Assembly: GCF_003046185.1 (NCBI RefSeq)
Contig: NZ_PZZL01000003.1
Location: 62,001-126,000, forward strand
From: Phreatobacter oligotrophus
GTDB taxonomy: Bacteria > Pseudomonadota > Alphaproteobacteria > Rhizobiales > Phreatobacteraceae
Reading direction: 5' to 3'
Length of the DNA: 64,000 nucleotides
Shown: positions 37,206-46,376 of the stretch, piece after piece
Position numbering within the stretch: position 1 is the stretch's first letter
Layout of the letters: each line of letters opens with the position of its first letter
Program-made: the position numbers and the translations under genes
The notes under the pieces: model-generated
Databases searched by the model: none
Told to the model about the DNA's origin: nothing
What the model saw: the letters and a program-made list of their open reading frames with translations, nothing else

Positions 37206-38360
37206 TTACGCCGCCTTGGCGAAGACCTGCGACAGCCGGTCCAGCGCGCCGGTCAGCGTTTCGTCCTTCTTGGCGAAGCAGAACCGCACCACCGAGGTCA
37301 CCGGCGTCTCCGCGTAGAAGGCCGAGACCGGAATGGCGGCGACGCCATGGTCGCGCACCAGCGCCTTGCAGAAGGCGACGTCGTCGGTGATGCCGGCCGA
37401 GGCGAGATCCACATTGATGAAATAGGTCGCCGCGCTCGGCAGCACCTGGAAACCGGCAGCGTCGAGCCCGGCGTGGAACAGGTCGCGCGCCCGCTGCAGT
37501 TCGGCCCGCATGTCAGCGAAATAGGCATCGTCCTTGGCAAGGCCATAGGCCACCGCCGCCTGCAGGTTCGGCGGGGTGGTGAAGGTCAGGAACTGATGGG
37601 CCTTCGAGAGAACCTTCATGATCGCCGGTGCGGCGACGACAAAGCCCACCTTCCAGCCGGTGAGCGAGAAGATCTTGCCAGCCGAGCCGATCTTCACCGA
37701 GCGCTCGCGCAGCGACGGGACGGCGAGGACCGAGAGGTGCTTCTGCCCGTCGAACATGACGTGCTCCCACACCTCGTCCGAGACGACCGTGGCGCCGAAC
37801 TTGGCGCAGAAGCGCCCCAGCAGGTCCAGGTCCTCGCGCGGGAAGACCGAGGCCGCCGGGTTCAGCGGATTGTTGAGGAGGACCACGCGCGTGCGGTCGC
37901 TGAAGACCGCCGCCAGATCCTCCTCGGTGAAACGCCAGTGCGGCGGGCGCAGGGTCACGAAACGCGGCACGCCGCCGGCCCGCCGTACCAGCGGCAGGTA
38001 GGCGTCATACATCGGCTGGAACAGCACGACCTCGTCGCCGGGCTTGATCAGCGAGAACAGCGCGCCGGCGAGGGCCTCGGTCGCGCCGGAGGTGATCATC
38101 ACCTCCTGCTGCGGATCGATGGTGAGGCCCTGATGGTGGCGATAATGGTCGGCGACAGCCTGCCTGAGCTCCGGCAGGCCCATCATCGGCGGATACTGGT
38201 TCCACCCCGAGACCACCGCCTCGGCCGCCTTCTGGCGCACGTCGAGCGGCCCGGGATCGTCGGGGAAGCCCTGGCCGAGATTGATGGCGCCGGTCTCGCG
38301 CGCCATCTGCGACATGACCTCGAAGACGGTGGTCGGCAGGTCGGCGAAAATCGGGTTCAT
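37206..38360 (-). CDS. PLP-dependent aminotransferase (class I/II)
   Basis: A 384-residue fold-type-I aminotransferase. It has INLGQGFPDDPGPLDV at the start, the NPLNPAASVF region, and the PLP-lysine loop SAGKIFSLTGWKVGF with Lys about 229. Sequence style is that of the methionine/kynurenine/N-succinyl-diaminopimelate aminotransferase group (YbdL-like), so the amino donor cannot be fixed. The start at 38360 (MNPIFADLP) is preferred over 38369. It is co-directional with the following methyltransferase. Confidence 0.86.
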   Translation of the reverse strand: MNPIFADLPTTVFEVMSQMARETGAINLGQGFPDDPGPLDVRQKAAEAVVSGWNQYPPMMGLPELRQAVADHYRHHQGLTIDPQQEVMITSGATEALAGALFSLIKPGDEVVLFQPMYDAYLPLVRRAGGVPRFVTLRPPHWRFTEEDLAAVFSDRTRVVLLNNPLNPAASVFPREDLDLLGRFCAKFGATVVSDEVWEHVMFDGQKHLSVLAVPSLRERSVKIGSAGKIFSLTGWKVGFVVAAPAIMKVLSKAHQFLTFTTPPNLQAAVAYGLAKDDAYFADMRAELQRARDLFHAGLDAAGFQVLPSAATYFINVDLASAGITDDVAFCKALVRDHGVAAIPVSAFYAETPVTSVVRFCFAKKDETLTGALDRLSQVFAKAA

Positions 38361-38444
38361 CGGACACACCCCGGCGCGGCGTTCGGTTCAAAGAACGAAG
38401 TGATCGCTATGCCGAAATCGCGCCGGAGAGTCAAACCCGCGGCG

Positions 38445-39155
38445 TCAGGCCGGGCGGGCAACGAAGGTCATGCGATGTGGCGTCAGGCCGAGATTGGGCT
38501 CATGGCGCGCCGCCTGGAACCCCGCGCCAGCGAAGAGCGCCAGCATGTCCGCCTCGGCATAGGTCGAGAGCCCCAGTTCGCTGCGCAGCTTGCGATAGGG
38601 CGACACCGCGGTGGCCACGAGACCGGCGACGGCCGCGGGCAGATAGCCATGGCGCAGCGCGTTGCGCAGGAGCGACAGCACATCCGGCACCATGCCCGCA
38701 TCCGGCGGGATGACGTCGGCGATGACGAGGCGACCGGAGGGCTTCAGCTTGGCGCGGAACCGCCCGATCAGCGCCACGAGGTCCTCGCGCGACAGGTACT
38801 GGATCAGCGAGGAGACGACGATGAGATCGGCGGTGCCATCGGGCAGCGCCGCGTCGAGATCCTCCGGCAGTGCGAAGGCGACATGGCCGAGGCTGCCGAA
38901 CCGCTCGCGCAGCTTCGCCACCACCGACGGCGCGCCATCGCAGAGCACGAGCCTGCCGACCGCAGCGGCCACACGCGGCGTCTCCAGCGCCTCGCCGCAG
39001 GCATAGTCGAGCACGGTCGCCTCCGGCCCGAGGCCCGCCAGCCGGACATGGTCGAGGATGCCATCGGCGATGGCGGCGTAATGCACCGCCTTGTGCCGGT
39101 CGGAGACGTAGATGGCGTGTTCGCCGTCCCAGAAGGAGCGCCAGTCGGCCATCAT
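38445..39155 (-). CDS. Class I SAM-dependent methyltransferase
   Basis: A 236-residue methyltransferase with SAM-binding motif I VLDYACGEALETPRVA, an acidic loop LCDGAPSVVAKL and motif IV-like ADLIVVSSLIQYL. The N-terminus DWRSFWDGEHAIYVSDRHKAVHYAAIADGILDHV resembles methyltransferases acting on small molecules or lipids. It lies 13 nt downstream of yqhA, so is probably co-transcribed with it. Substrate unknown. Confidence 0.82.
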   Translation of the reverse strand: MMADWRSFWDGEHAIYVSDRHKAVHYAAIADGILDHVRLAGLGPEATVLDYACGEALETPRVAAAVGRLVLCDGAPSVVAKLRERFGSLGHVAFALPEDLDAALPDGTADLIVVSSLIQYLSREDLVALIGRFRAKLKPSGRLVIADVIPPDAGMVPDVLSLLRNALRHGYLPAAVAGLVATAVSPYRKLRSELGLSTYAEADMLALFAGAGFQAARHEPNLGLTPHRMTFVARPA

Positions 39156-39168
39156 GCGGCTCCGGACA

Positions 39169-39708
39169 TCACTTGGCGGAACTCGCGAACTTGTCGGTCA
39201 GCGCCATCAGCACGCCGGAGACGACGAAGGTGACGTGGATGACCACCAGCCACATCATCTCGCGGTCGGACATGGCCGAGACGTTCATGAAGGCCTTGAG
39301 CAGATGGATCGCCGAGATCGCCACGATCGAGGCGAGCAGCTTCATCTTCAGGGCCGAGAAATCGATCGAGCCCATCCATTCCGGCCGGTCCTTGGTGGGC
39401 ACGTGCTCCATCTTGGAGACGAAGTTCTCGTAGCCCGAGAACACCACCATGATCACGAGGTTTCCCGCCAGCGACAGGTCGATGAGGGTGAGGATGCCGA
39501 GGATGACGTCGGATTCCTTCGCCGTCGGAATCTTCGTCACGAAGACCGCGAGGTCGCGCAGGAACACGATCATCAGCGCGAACAGGCCGATCATCAGCCC
39601 GACATAGAAGGGCGCCATCAGCCAGCGGCTGGCGAACAGGGCGCGCTCGACACCGCGCTCCACCTTCTCGGCGGAGGTCTGCGCGGGAACCACGCTCTGG
39701 TCGCTCAT
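39169..39708 (-). CDS. YqhA/TIGR00645 family membrane protein
   Basis: A 179-residue inner-membrane protein of the UPF0114/YqhA family, with four predicted helices. Family segments include ERALFASRWLMAPFYVGL, LTLIDLSLAGNLVIMVVFSGYENFVSK and MKLLASIVAISAIHLLKAFM. Its function is not known. It follows the HPr gene by 41 nt on the minus strand and may be read through from the chv-pts operon. Confidence 0.88.
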   Translation of the reverse strand: MSDQSVVPAQTSAEKVERGVERALFASRWLMAPFYVGLMIGLFALMIVFLRDLAVFVTKIPTAKESDVILGILTLIDLSLAGNLVIMVVFSGYENFVSKMEHVPTKDRPEWMGSIDFSALKMKLLASIVAISAIHLLKAFMNVSAMSDREMMWLVVIHVTFVVSGVLMALTDKFASSAK

Positions 39709-39749
39709 GGATCGGGTCTCGTCGGCGAGGGGAACAGGGACGGATGCAG

Positions 39750-40070
39750 TTATTCGCCCTCGCCGAACCGGTCGGCGACGAGGGCGGCGAGAGCCTCGAC
39801 CGCCTCCTCGGCATCGGGGCCGGTGGCGGTGAGGGTGACGGAGGTGCCGATGCCGGCGGCCAGCATCATCAACCCCATGATCGAACGGGCGTCCACCGTC
39901 TCACCGGCGCGCGACACCTTGATGGTGGCGTCGAACCGGTCGGCGCAGGACACGAACTTGGCCGAGGCCCGCGCATGCAGGCCCCGCTTGTTGATGATCG
40001 GCAGCTCGCGCACCACCGCACCCGCGGTGGAAGCCGTCGCGGCGGAGCCGCCGATGTCGCCCTGGCCCAT
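39750..40070 (-). CDS. HPr family phosphocarrier (PTS-Ntr NPr-like)
   Basis: A 106-residue phosphocarrier. The active-site histidine is H32 in NKRGLHARASAKF and the regulatory serine is S63 in DARSIMGLMMLAA, which HprK phosphorylates. The N-terminal extension of about 20 residues is common in alphaproteobacterial HPr. It passes phosphate from EI-Ntr to EIIA proteins. The start at 40070 follows TTAGGACG. It closes the chvI-chvG-hprK-EIIA-HPr run. Confidence 0.95.
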   Translation of the reverse strand: MGQGDIGGSAATASTAGAVVRELPIINKRGLHARASAKFVSCADRFDATIKVSRAGETVDARSIMGLMMLAAGIGTSVTLTATGPDAEEAVEALAALVADRFGEGE

Positions 40071-40171
40071 GAGACGTCCTAACCCCTCGCCGCGGTCCGC
40101 CGGAGACGGCCACAGCCGTGCCACTCACCTGGGCACCTGGAGGTCATACTAGCCACCGCGCCGCTCCGATC

Positions 40172-40573
40172 TCAATGACCTGCGAGCACGCGGCTGGCGA
40201 TGTTGATGTATTTGCGCCCCGCCTCCTGGGCGTGGAGAACCGCTTCCTGCAGCGGCTTCTCCGCCCGGACGGTTGCCAGCTTCACCAGCATCGGCAGGTT
40301 GATGCCGGCGATGACCTCGACCGGCCGCCCGCTCATCACCGAAATGGCGAGGTTGGAGGGCGTGCCGCCAAACATGTCGGTCAGCACCGCGACGCCGTCG
40401 CCGGAATCGACCTGGTCGACCGCCGCGATGATGTCGCGCCGGCGCTGGTCCATGTCGTCGCTCGGACCGATGGCGATGGTCTCCACCTGGCGCTGGGGAC
40501 CCACGACATGTTCCATGGCATGGCGGAATTCGACGGCCAGTTGGCCGTGCGTCACGATCACGAGACCGATCAT
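40172..40573 (-). CDS. PTS EIIA component, mannose (ManX) family
   Basis: A 133-residue EIIA-Man-type protein. The phosphorylated histidine is H9 in LVIVTHGQLA, and TDMFGGTPSNLAISVM is the family's second hallmark. No EIIB, IIC or IID partners are present, so it is the regulatory EIIA of the incomplete alphaproteobacterial PTS, receiving phosphate from HPr. The ribosome-binding site GGAG sits directly against a 20-nt perfect palindrome, which may modulate translation. Confidence 0.94.
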   Translation of the reverse strand: MIGLVIVTHGQLAVEFRHAMEHVVGPQRQVETIAIGPSDDMDQRRRDIIAAVDQVDSGDGVAVLTDMFGGTPSNLAISVMSGRPVEVIAGINLPMLVKLATVRAEKPLQEAVLHAQEAGRKYINIASRVLAGH

Positions 40574-40583
40574 CAGGCACTCC

Positions 40584-40603
40584 GCGCGCGGCAGGCCGCG
40601 CGC
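40584..40603 (-). promoter_or_regulatory. Perfect palindrome abutting the EIIA ribosome-binding site
   Basis: Two 9-nt arms, GCGCGCGGC and GCCGCGCGC, with a 2-nt centre form a 20-nt perfect palindrome. Its 3' edge touches the GGAG Shine-Dalgarno (40583-40580), which is 6 nt from the ATG. It would fold into a stable mRNA hairpin between hprK and the EIIA gene. Confidence 0.55.
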
Positions 40604-40663
40604 TCGCTCACGAGGGAGGGTGATAATTTGATCATCTGGCCGGCGGGCGCAAGGGCAAGGGCG

Positions 40664-41146
40664 TTAACGATACGCCCCCGGGTGCGGCGCAGCAAGGACC
40701 GCGGCTGGGATGCGACACCATGAGATGGCTGATGCCACGACCGGCAGGGGGTCGACGCCCGCGGCCACCGGCAGGCGCGCCACGCTGACGCCGGCGATGA
40801 CGGTGGAGAGGGCGGTCTCCTCCGGCATCCGCGCCGCATCCTCTGCGCCGAGATCGACGACCAGGCCGACGACGGCGCTGCTCTCGAAGAGAACCGGCTG
40901 CACCCCCACCCCGCGCCGCTCGGCAAGGCCGGCGATCGCGGCGGGCGCGGACACGACCAGCCGCCCGCCCGAGGCTGCAAGGTGGACGCGGTCATCGGCG
41001 ACGAGCCGGGCGAAGAAGGACGGATCAGCCTCGGCCAGCGCGACCAGCCGCAGCGCGAGGCTGGTCTTGCCGGACCCCGGGGCGCCACGGACCAGCACGG
41101 CCTTCGCGCCGACAAGCACAGCGCTGGCGTGGATGCTCGGCTCCAT
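40664..41146 (-). CDS. hprK: HPr kinase/phosphorylase, short alphaproteobacterial form
   Basis: A 160-residue P-loop kinase equivalent to the C-terminal catalytic domain of firmicute HprK; the N-terminal domain is absent, as usual in alphaproteobacteria. Walker A is GAPGSGKT at residues 21-28, preceded by IHASAVLVG. The segment FARLVADDRVHL carries the catalytic Asp pair. It phosphorylates HPr on Ser. It lies 6 nt after chvG, implying tight co-expression. Confidence 0.93.
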   Translation of the reverse strand: MEPSIHASAVLVGAKAVLVRGAPGSGKTSLALRLVALAEADPSFFARLVADDRVHLAASGGRLVVSAPAAIAGLAERRGVGVQPVLFESSAVVGLVVDLGAEDAARMPEETALSTVIAGVSVARLPVAAGVDPLPVVASAISWCRIPAAVLAAPHPGAYR

Positions 41147-41152
41147 GGCCCG

Positions 41153-42943
41153 TCAGGCGGCCGGCAGGCGAACGACGAAGCGCGCGCCCGCCGGGATCGG
41201 CTCGCCCTCCTCGTCGAGGCGGCCGGGCCGGTTCTCGGCCCAGATCTTGCCGCCATGGGCCTCGATGATCTGCTTGGAGATGGACAGGCCGAGGCCCGAA
41301 TTCTGGCCGTAATCCTGATGCGGCCGATCGGTGTAGAAGCGCTCGAAGATCCGCTGCAGCGCGTCCTCGCGGATGCCAGGGCCGTCATCCTCGACGACGA
41401 TCTCGACGATGCCCTTGAGCTTCTTGGCGGTGACCCGCACCTCGCCATCCCGCGGCGAGAAGGAGCGGGCATTGTCGATGAGGTTGGTCACCACCTGGCT
41501 GATGCGGCTGTCATGGCCCGGCACGATGAACTCGCCAGCCTTGCCGCCCTCGAAGGCGAGCCGCACCGATGCCTCGCCGTCCTTGCGCACCTCGTTGGCG
41601 ATGGTGACGAGGGTGCCGAGCAGCTTCGTCAGGTCGACCCGCGTCGATTCCTGGCGCTGGAGCTCGGCATCGAGCCGGCTCGCGTCGGAAATGTCGGTGA
41701 TGAGGCGGTCGAGCCGCTTCACGTCGTGCTGGATGACCTCCAGCAGCCGCGCCCGCGACGTGTCGGTCTTGGCGAGCGGCAGGGTCTCCACCGCCGAGCG
41801 CAGCGAGGTCAGCGGGTTCTTCAGCTCGTGGGCGACATCGGCGGCGAAGCGCTCGATCGCCTCGATCCGGGCATAGAGCGCATCGGTCATGTCGCGCAGC
41901 GAACGGGACAGGTGGCCGATCTCGTCGCGGCGCTGGCTGAAATCCGGGATCTCCTCGCGGGAGCGGTGGCGGCGGCGCACCTGGTCGGCACCCTCGGCGA
42001 GCTTGCGCACGGGGCCGGCAATGGTGCGGGCCATCAGCACCGAGAGCAGCATCATCACCAGCGCGGCGACGAGGAAGACGCGCAGCACCTGGAAGCGCTC
42101 GGCATCCAGCACCTCGTCGATCTCGCCGCCCTGGGTGTTGAGCAGCAGCACGCCCAGCACGCCGCGGAAGCGCTGCACGGGGATCGCCACCGAGACGATC
42201 AGCTCGCCCTGGTCGTTCACCCGGACCATGCTGACCTTCTGGCCGTTCAGCGCCTGCGCCACTTCCGGATAGGAGCGGCCGTTGCGCATGCCGAGGTCGC
42301 GGTAGATCGGGAAATTGCCGCCGCCACGCAGGAAGCGGCGGACCTCGTTCCACCACTTCTCATAGAAGGGCGGCTTGCTGCCGATGGGCGGCAGGTCGAG
42401 CGTCTGGATGTCGCCGCGGCCATAGAGGTTGCGGCTGTCGAGGATGAGATTGCCCTCGCGGTCATAGATGCGCGCCTGGGTCTCGGTCGGGCCGGTGAGC
42501 CGGCGCAGCACGGGCGCCACGCGCTCGGGGTTGATCGGGAACTCCAGCAGCGCCGAGGGATCATCCACCGCCGAGGCCGCGCCGCCGAGCTGCAGCTCGA
42601 ACAGCTTGTCGGGGTCGATGGGGATGACAGGCCCCTCCACCGAGGTGGAGGCGGCGATCGCACCCGCGATGATCTCGCCCTGGACGAGCAGGCTCTGCGC
42701 CCGCGACTCGATGAGTCCTTGCCGGAACTGCGACAGCCAGAGGATGCCGGAGACGAGCGCGACGAGGCCCACGAGGTTCAAAAGGACGATGCGGCGCGTC
42801 AGGCTGGAGAACGAGCGGTTGACCACCGCCCGTGCCGCCCGCGCCATCACCCGGCCGAAGCGCGACCATGGGCGGATCGGCCGCGCGGGATGCGCGGAGG
42901 CCGCGCCCGCCTCGGCAATGTCGTCCTGGGTCCGGTCCAGCAT
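41153..42943 (-). CDS. chvG: Sensor histidine kinase ChvG
   Basis: A 596-residue membrane kinase homologous to ChvG/ExoS. Two membrane helices (near RIVLLNLVGLVALVSGILWL and VFLVAALVMMLLSVLMA) bracket a periplasmic sensor domain of about 200 residues, followed by HAMP. The phosphoacceptor is about His372 in AHELKNPLTSLRSA; ATP-binding motifs are LIDNARSF, VVEDDGPGI and GLGLSISKQIIEAHGG. In rhizobia ChvG-ChvI responds to acid and envelope stress and is inhibited by periplasmic ExoR. It is 30 nt downstream of chvI. Confidence 0.95.
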   Translation of the reverse strand: MLDRTQDDIAEAGAASAHPARPIRPWSRFGRVMARAARAVVNRSFSSLTRRIVLLNLVGLVALVSGILWLSQFRQGLIESRAQSLLVQGEIIAGAIAASTSVEGPVIPIDPDKLFELQLGGAASAVDDPSALLEFPINPERVAPVLRRLTGPTETQARIYDREGNLILDSRNLYGRGDIQTLDLPPIGSKPPFYEKWWNEVRRFLRGGGNFPIYRDLGMRNGRSYPEVAQALNGQKVSMVRVNDQGELIVSVAIPVQRFRGVLGVLLLNTQGGEIDEVLDAERFQVLRVFLVAALVMMLLSVLMARTIAGPVRKLAEGADQVRRRHRSREEIPDFSQRRDEIGHLSRSLRDMTDALYARIEAIERFAADVAHELKNPLTSLRSAVETLPLAKTDTSRARLLEVIQHDVKRLDRLITDISDASRLDAELQRQESTRVDLTKLLGTLVTIANEVRKDGEASVRLAFEGGKAGEFIVPGHDSRISQVVTNLIDNARSFSPRDGEVRVTAKKLKGIVEIVVEDDGPGIREDALQRIFERFYTDRPHQDYGQNSGLGLSISKQIIEAHGGKIWAENRPGRLDEEGEPIPAGARFVVRLPAA

Positions 42944-42973
42944 GGTCTGCGCCAGAGGCCGCCTTGCGGGACC

Positions 42974-43669
42974 TCACTCCTTGAAGCGGTAGCCGACGCC
43001 GTAGAGGGTCTCGATCATCTCGAAGTCGTCATCGACAACCTTGAACTTCTTGCGCAGCCGCTTGATGTGGCTGTCGATGGTGCGGTCGTCGACATAGACC
43101 TGATCGTCATAGGCCGCGTCCATCAGCGCGTTGCGGCTCTTCACCACGCCCGGGCGCTGGGCGAGCGCCTGCAGGATGAGGAACTCGGTGACGGTGAGCG
43201 TCACCGGATGGCCGTCCCAGGTGCAGGTGTGGCGCTCGGGGTCCATGCGCAGCTTGCCGCGCTCCAGCACCTTGGCGTCGGACTTGGCCTCGGCGGCCGG
43301 GTCCTTGGCGGCGGCGCGGCGCAGCACGGCCTTGACGCGCTCGACCAGCAGGCGCTGCGAGAACGGCTTCCGGATGAAATCGTCGGCGCCCATCTTCAGG
43401 CCGAAGAGTTCGTCGATCTCCTCGTCCTTGGAGGTGAGGAAGATCACCGGCATGTCGGTCTTCTGGCGCAGGCGGCGCAGCAGCTCCATGCCGTCCATGC
43501 GCGGCATCTTGATGTCGAGGATCGCCAGGTCCGGCGGCGACTGCTTGAAGCCGTCGAGGGCCGAGGCGCCGTCATTGTAGGTGACGATGCGATAGCCTTC
43601 GGCTTCGAGCGCGATGGCGACCGAGGTCAGGATGTTCCGGTCGTCGTCGACGAGAGCGATGGTCGGCAT
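42974..43669 (-). CDS. chvI: Response regulator ChvI
   Basis: A 231-residue OmpR-type regulator. The receiver has the acidic pocket DDD at residues 8-10, phosphoacceptor D52 in [13 protein letters not shown] and Lys in FIRKPF. The C-terminal winged helix includes [19 protein letters not shown] and [17 protein letters not shown]. The start at 43669 follows AAGGACC; the open frame continues far upstream without conservation. It heads the operon and controls exopolysaccharide, motility and acid-response genes in related bacteria. Confidence 0.96.
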   Translation of the reverse strand: MPTIALVDDDRNILTSVAIALEAEGYRIVTYNDGASALDGFKQSPPDLAILDIKMPRMDGMELLRRLRQKTDMPVIFLTSKDEEIDELFGLKMGADDFIRKPFSQRLLVERVKAVLRRAAAKDPAAEAKSDAKVLERGKLRMDPERHTCTWDGHPVTLTVTEFLILQALAQRPGVVKSRNALMDAAYDDQVYVDDRTIDSHIKRLRKKFKVVDDDFEMIETLYGVGYRFKE

Positions 43670-43784
43670 GATGGTCCTTGAAGGGAGGAAACGAGCGGCC
43701 TCGCCCGTTCCAAAAGCGCCAAGCGTGGCAAAAATGCGACTCGCGCGAGAATAATGCGTCCGCGGCCCGCTGTCATGGCGCAAA

Positions 43785-44801
43785 TCAGGCGCGGCGGAAC
43801 GCCTCAAGGGTGAGCGCCGCGACGGCGTCATGCACCGCCCGCCGGTCGATACCGGGCGGATCGACGAACAACTCCGGTAACATGCGACGACCGAGCTTCG
43901 TTCCTTCGCAGAGGAAGGGATAATGCGCCACCGCCGCCCCGAGGCTGTGCAGCCGGCAATCCGGGATGAGCCGCGACAGCCAGAGCGCGCAGGCCTCCCA
44001 CGGCGCCTCGTCATCCGCCTCGCCGGAGATGATGGTGACCGCGACATCGCCCATGGCGGTGAGGCTCGCCTCGCGGAAGCCGCGCACCGGGGGCGCCGGA
44101 GCAAGGGCCGCCACCGCCCTGACGCGATGATCGCGGAGATCGGCGGATTGCCGCTCCCAGGCTGCCCGGAAGGGCGCACTGGTGGTCAACAGAGGCTCGA
44201 TCTGCGCGGCAATGTCCGGGAACTCGCGCGGGCCCTTCACGAAGGGCTGCTCGGCCGCCCAATCGCGGAACAGCGCCATCTCGGTCACGGCCCCGGCGAG
44301 TGCCAGCACCGTGTAGCCGCCGATCGAGAAGCCGGCGGCGGTGACGTCGGCAAGGTCGAGGTGGCCGGCGAAGGGACCCTCGGCCGCGAGCCGGTCGAGC
44401 AGCACCGTGAGGTCCCGCGGCCTGTCCCACCAGGCGAGGAAAGCCTCGGGCCGGTAAGGCTCGGCGGCGGTGTTGCCGTGATGGTCGACACCAATGACGA
44501 CATGGCCCGCAGCCGCGAGCCGGCAAGCCAGCCAGCCAAGGCTCGCCGCCGTCCCGCCCGTGCCGTGTGAGAGCAGGACGACCGGCCAGGCGCCGCGCGC
44601 CGCGCTGAGCGGCGCATCGGCCGCCACCGCGCCCATGACGAAGAGCGCCGCCGCCGGGGGCACGCCGAAGGGCATGGCCTCCGCCCCCCCGGCCGCCGGG
44701 TACCAGGCCGACCAGGCGAGCGGCCGCGGTCCCTCGCCCGACCAGGCCGGGCGCTCGGCGTCATGCAGAAGACCGGTCTGGAAACCGACGGCAAACATCA
44801 C
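43785..44801 (-). CDS. Alpha/beta hydrolase, dienelactone-hydrolase/PAF-AH-like
   Basis: A 338-residue cytoplasmic alpha/beta hydrolase with no signal peptide. The oxyanion region is [19 protein letters not shown], the nucleophile elbow is GFSIGG, and the region [15 protein letters not shown] likely contributes the acid. It resembles predicted dienelactone hydrolases and platelet-activating-factor acetylhydrolase-like proteins. Substrate unknown. It lies upstream of chvI on the same strand, where many relatives instead have pckA on the other strand. Confidence 0.8.
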   Translation of the reverse strand: MMFAVGFQTGLLHDAERPAWSGEGPRPLAWSAWYPAAGGAEAMPFGVPPAAALFVMGAVAADAPLSAARGAWPVVLLSHGTGGTAASLGWLACRLAAAGHVVIGVDHHGNTAAEPYRPEAFLAWWDRPRDLTVLLDRLAAEGPFAGHLDLADVTAAGFSIGGYTVLALAGAVTEMALFRDWAAEQPFVKGPREFPDIAAQIEPLLTTSAPFRAAWERQSADLRDHRVRAVAALAPAPPVRGFREASLTAMGDVAVTIISGEADDEAPWEACALWLSRLIPDCRLHSLGAAVAHYPFLCEGTKLGRRMLPELFVDPPGIDRRAVHDAVAALTLEAFRRA

Positions 44802-44817
44802 GGGGTCCGGATGAACG

Positions 44818-44845
44818 AAGGGCCGGACGTTGCGGTCCGGCCCTT
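44818..44845 (-). terminator. Strong hairpin after the cytochrome c gene
   Basis: AAGGGCCGGAC and GTCCGGCCCTT form an 11-bp perfect stem with a 6-nt loop, 25 nt after the cytochrome stop on the minus strand. The following bases are CGTTCATC, so the T-run is weak and function as an intrinsic terminator is only likely. Confidence 0.55.
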
Positions 44846-44870
44846 GGCGTGATCTGCGGTGCGAAGCGTC

Positions 44871-45413
44871 TTACTTCGGGATATCGACCGGGCTGTCCGA
44901 CTGCTCGCGCAGATAGGCGAGGAGGTCGGCGCGCTGCTGCTCGGAGCGGATGCCGGCGAAGGCCATCGACGTGCCGGGGACGGCGCCGCGCGGATTGGTG
45001 ATGAAGGCGTAGATGGCCTCGAGCGACCACGGCTCGGCGGCCTTGGCCTTCATGCCGGCGGAGTAGTTGAAGCCGGGATGGACGCCATGGTTGCGGCCGA
45101 CGACGCCATAGAGGTTCGGACCCGCGCCGTTGGCGCCGCCCTTGTTGATCGTGTGGCAAGTGGCGCACTGGCGGAACACGGCGGCGCCGTTCGCGGCATT
45201 GGCGGATGCGAAGACCTCGGCCATCGACTTGGTCGGCGCGGCAGCGGCGGGCGCGGCCTGCTGGCCGGCCGGCGGGGCGACCGCGACCTCATAGCCGGGT
45301 TTCGCCGGGGCTTTGACTTTGAACAGTTCGTTCGCGAGCAGGCTACCACCGAGAGTGCCCGTGCCAACCAGCAGCAGGGCCATCATGACCTTGTTGACTT
45401 CCAATCCGTCCAT
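44871..45413 (-). CDS. cycM: Membrane-anchored cytochrome c (CycM-like)
   Basis: A 180-residue class I cytochrome c tethered by an N-terminal helix (MDGLEVNKVMMALLLVGTGT), then an Ala/Pro linker. Haem is attached at C83-A-T-C86-H87, and PGTSMAFAGI carries the distal Met. It matches CycM/c552, which shuttles electrons from the bc1 complex to an aa3 oxidase in Bradyrhizobium relatives. The start at 45413 (MDGLEVNK) is favoured over 45506. It is divergent from kdsB, the typical arrangement. Confidence 0.92.
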   Translation of the reverse strand: MDGLEVNKVMMALLLVGTGTLGGSLLANELFKVKAPAKPGYEVAVAPPAGQQAAPAAAAPTKSMAEVFASANAANGAAVFRQCATCHTINKGGANGAGPNLYGVVGRNHGVHPGFNYSAGMKAKAAEPWSLEAIYAFITNPRGAVPGTSMAFAGIRSEQQRADLLAYLREQSDSPVDIPK

Positions 45414-45600
45414 CGGGACCAGCTCCAGCGATCGGCGGCGCGTCTGACAATGGGCGTTGGGGGACGCTCCGGGTAGGCCTGCCGATTTGGCGCGGACACT
45501 ATCCAATTTGCGCCCCGCGAGGCAACCCGTATATGCACGGCTCTCTCATGCTACTTTTTGCCGCCTCCAAAGCGGCATTTCCGCTCGCTTTCGGCCCGCC

Positions 45601-46335
45601 ATGACCGCCTCGCTCGTTCTCATTCCCGCCCGCATGAGCGCCTCGCGCCTGCCCGGCAAGCCGCTCGCCGACATCGCGGGCACGCCGATGATCGTCCATG
45701 TGCTGCGCCGGGCGGAAGCCGCGAATCTCGGCCCCGTGGTGGTCGCGACCGATTCCCCGGAGATCGAGGCGGCGGTCAAAGCCGCCGGTGGCCGCGCCGT
45801 CATGACCCGCGCCGACCACCCGACCGGCTCCGACCGCATCCAGGAGGCGGCGGACCTGGTCGACCCCGGCCGCGCCTATGACCGCATCGTCAACGTCCAG
45901 GGCGACCTGCCGACCATCGAGCCCGGCGTGGTGCGCGCCGCCGCCGACCTGCTCGACGATCCGGCGGTCGATATCGGCACGCTCACGGCGGTGATCACCC
46001 GCCACGAGGAGATCACCAATCCCAACGTGGTGAAGGTGGTCGGCACGCCGCTCTCGCCGACGCGCCTGCGCGCCCTCTATTTCACCCGCGCCACGGCCCC
46101 GACCGGCGACGGGCCGCTCTACCATCACATCGGCCTCTATGCGTATCGCCGCGCCGCCCTCGAACGCTTCGTGCGACTGCCGCCCGCGCCACTGGAGACG
46201 CGCGAGCGGCTGGAGCAGCTTCGCGCGCTCGAGAACGGCATGCGCATCGACGTTGCGGTGGTCGAGGCCGTGCCGCTGGGCGTCGACACCCCGGCCGATC
46301 TCGAACGCGCCCGCGCCCTCATCGCCAAAGCCTGA
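45601..46335 (+). CDS. kdsB: 3-deoxy-manno-octulosonate cytidylyltransferase
   Basis: A 244-residue nucleotidyltransferase that makes CMP-Kdo for lipopolysaccharide core synthesis. The N-terminal nucleotide motif is [19 protein letters not shown], and [20 protein letters not shown] and [10 protein letters not shown] are family blocks. The start at 45601 (MTASLVL) is chosen; the frame is open upstream but not conserved. It precedes pheA by 41 nt. Confidence 0.96.
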   Translation: MTASLVLIPARMSASRLPGKPLADIAGTPMIVHVLRRAEAANLGPVVVATDSPEIEAAVKAAGGRAVMTRADHPTGSDRIQEAADLVDPGRAYDRIVNVQGDLPTIEPGVVRAAADLLDDPAVDIGTLTAVITRHEEITNPNVVKVVGTPLSPTRLRALYFTRATAPTGDGPLYHHIGLYAYRRAALERFVRLPPAPLETRERLEQLRALENGMRIDVAVVEAVPLGVDTPADLERARALIAKA

Positions 46336-46376
46336 TCCATTCGCTAAACAGTGCGCCCCACCGGAGTGACGCGTCC

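Noticed and set aside
40982-43681. 899-residue plus-strand ORF opposite chvG and chvI
   Set aside because: Antisense frame of two strong two-component genes; no motifs of its own.
45559-45577. Small TGCCGC/GCGGCA hairpin upstream of kdsB
   Set aside because: Only 6 bp with no T-run after it on either strand; too weak to call as a terminator or regulator.
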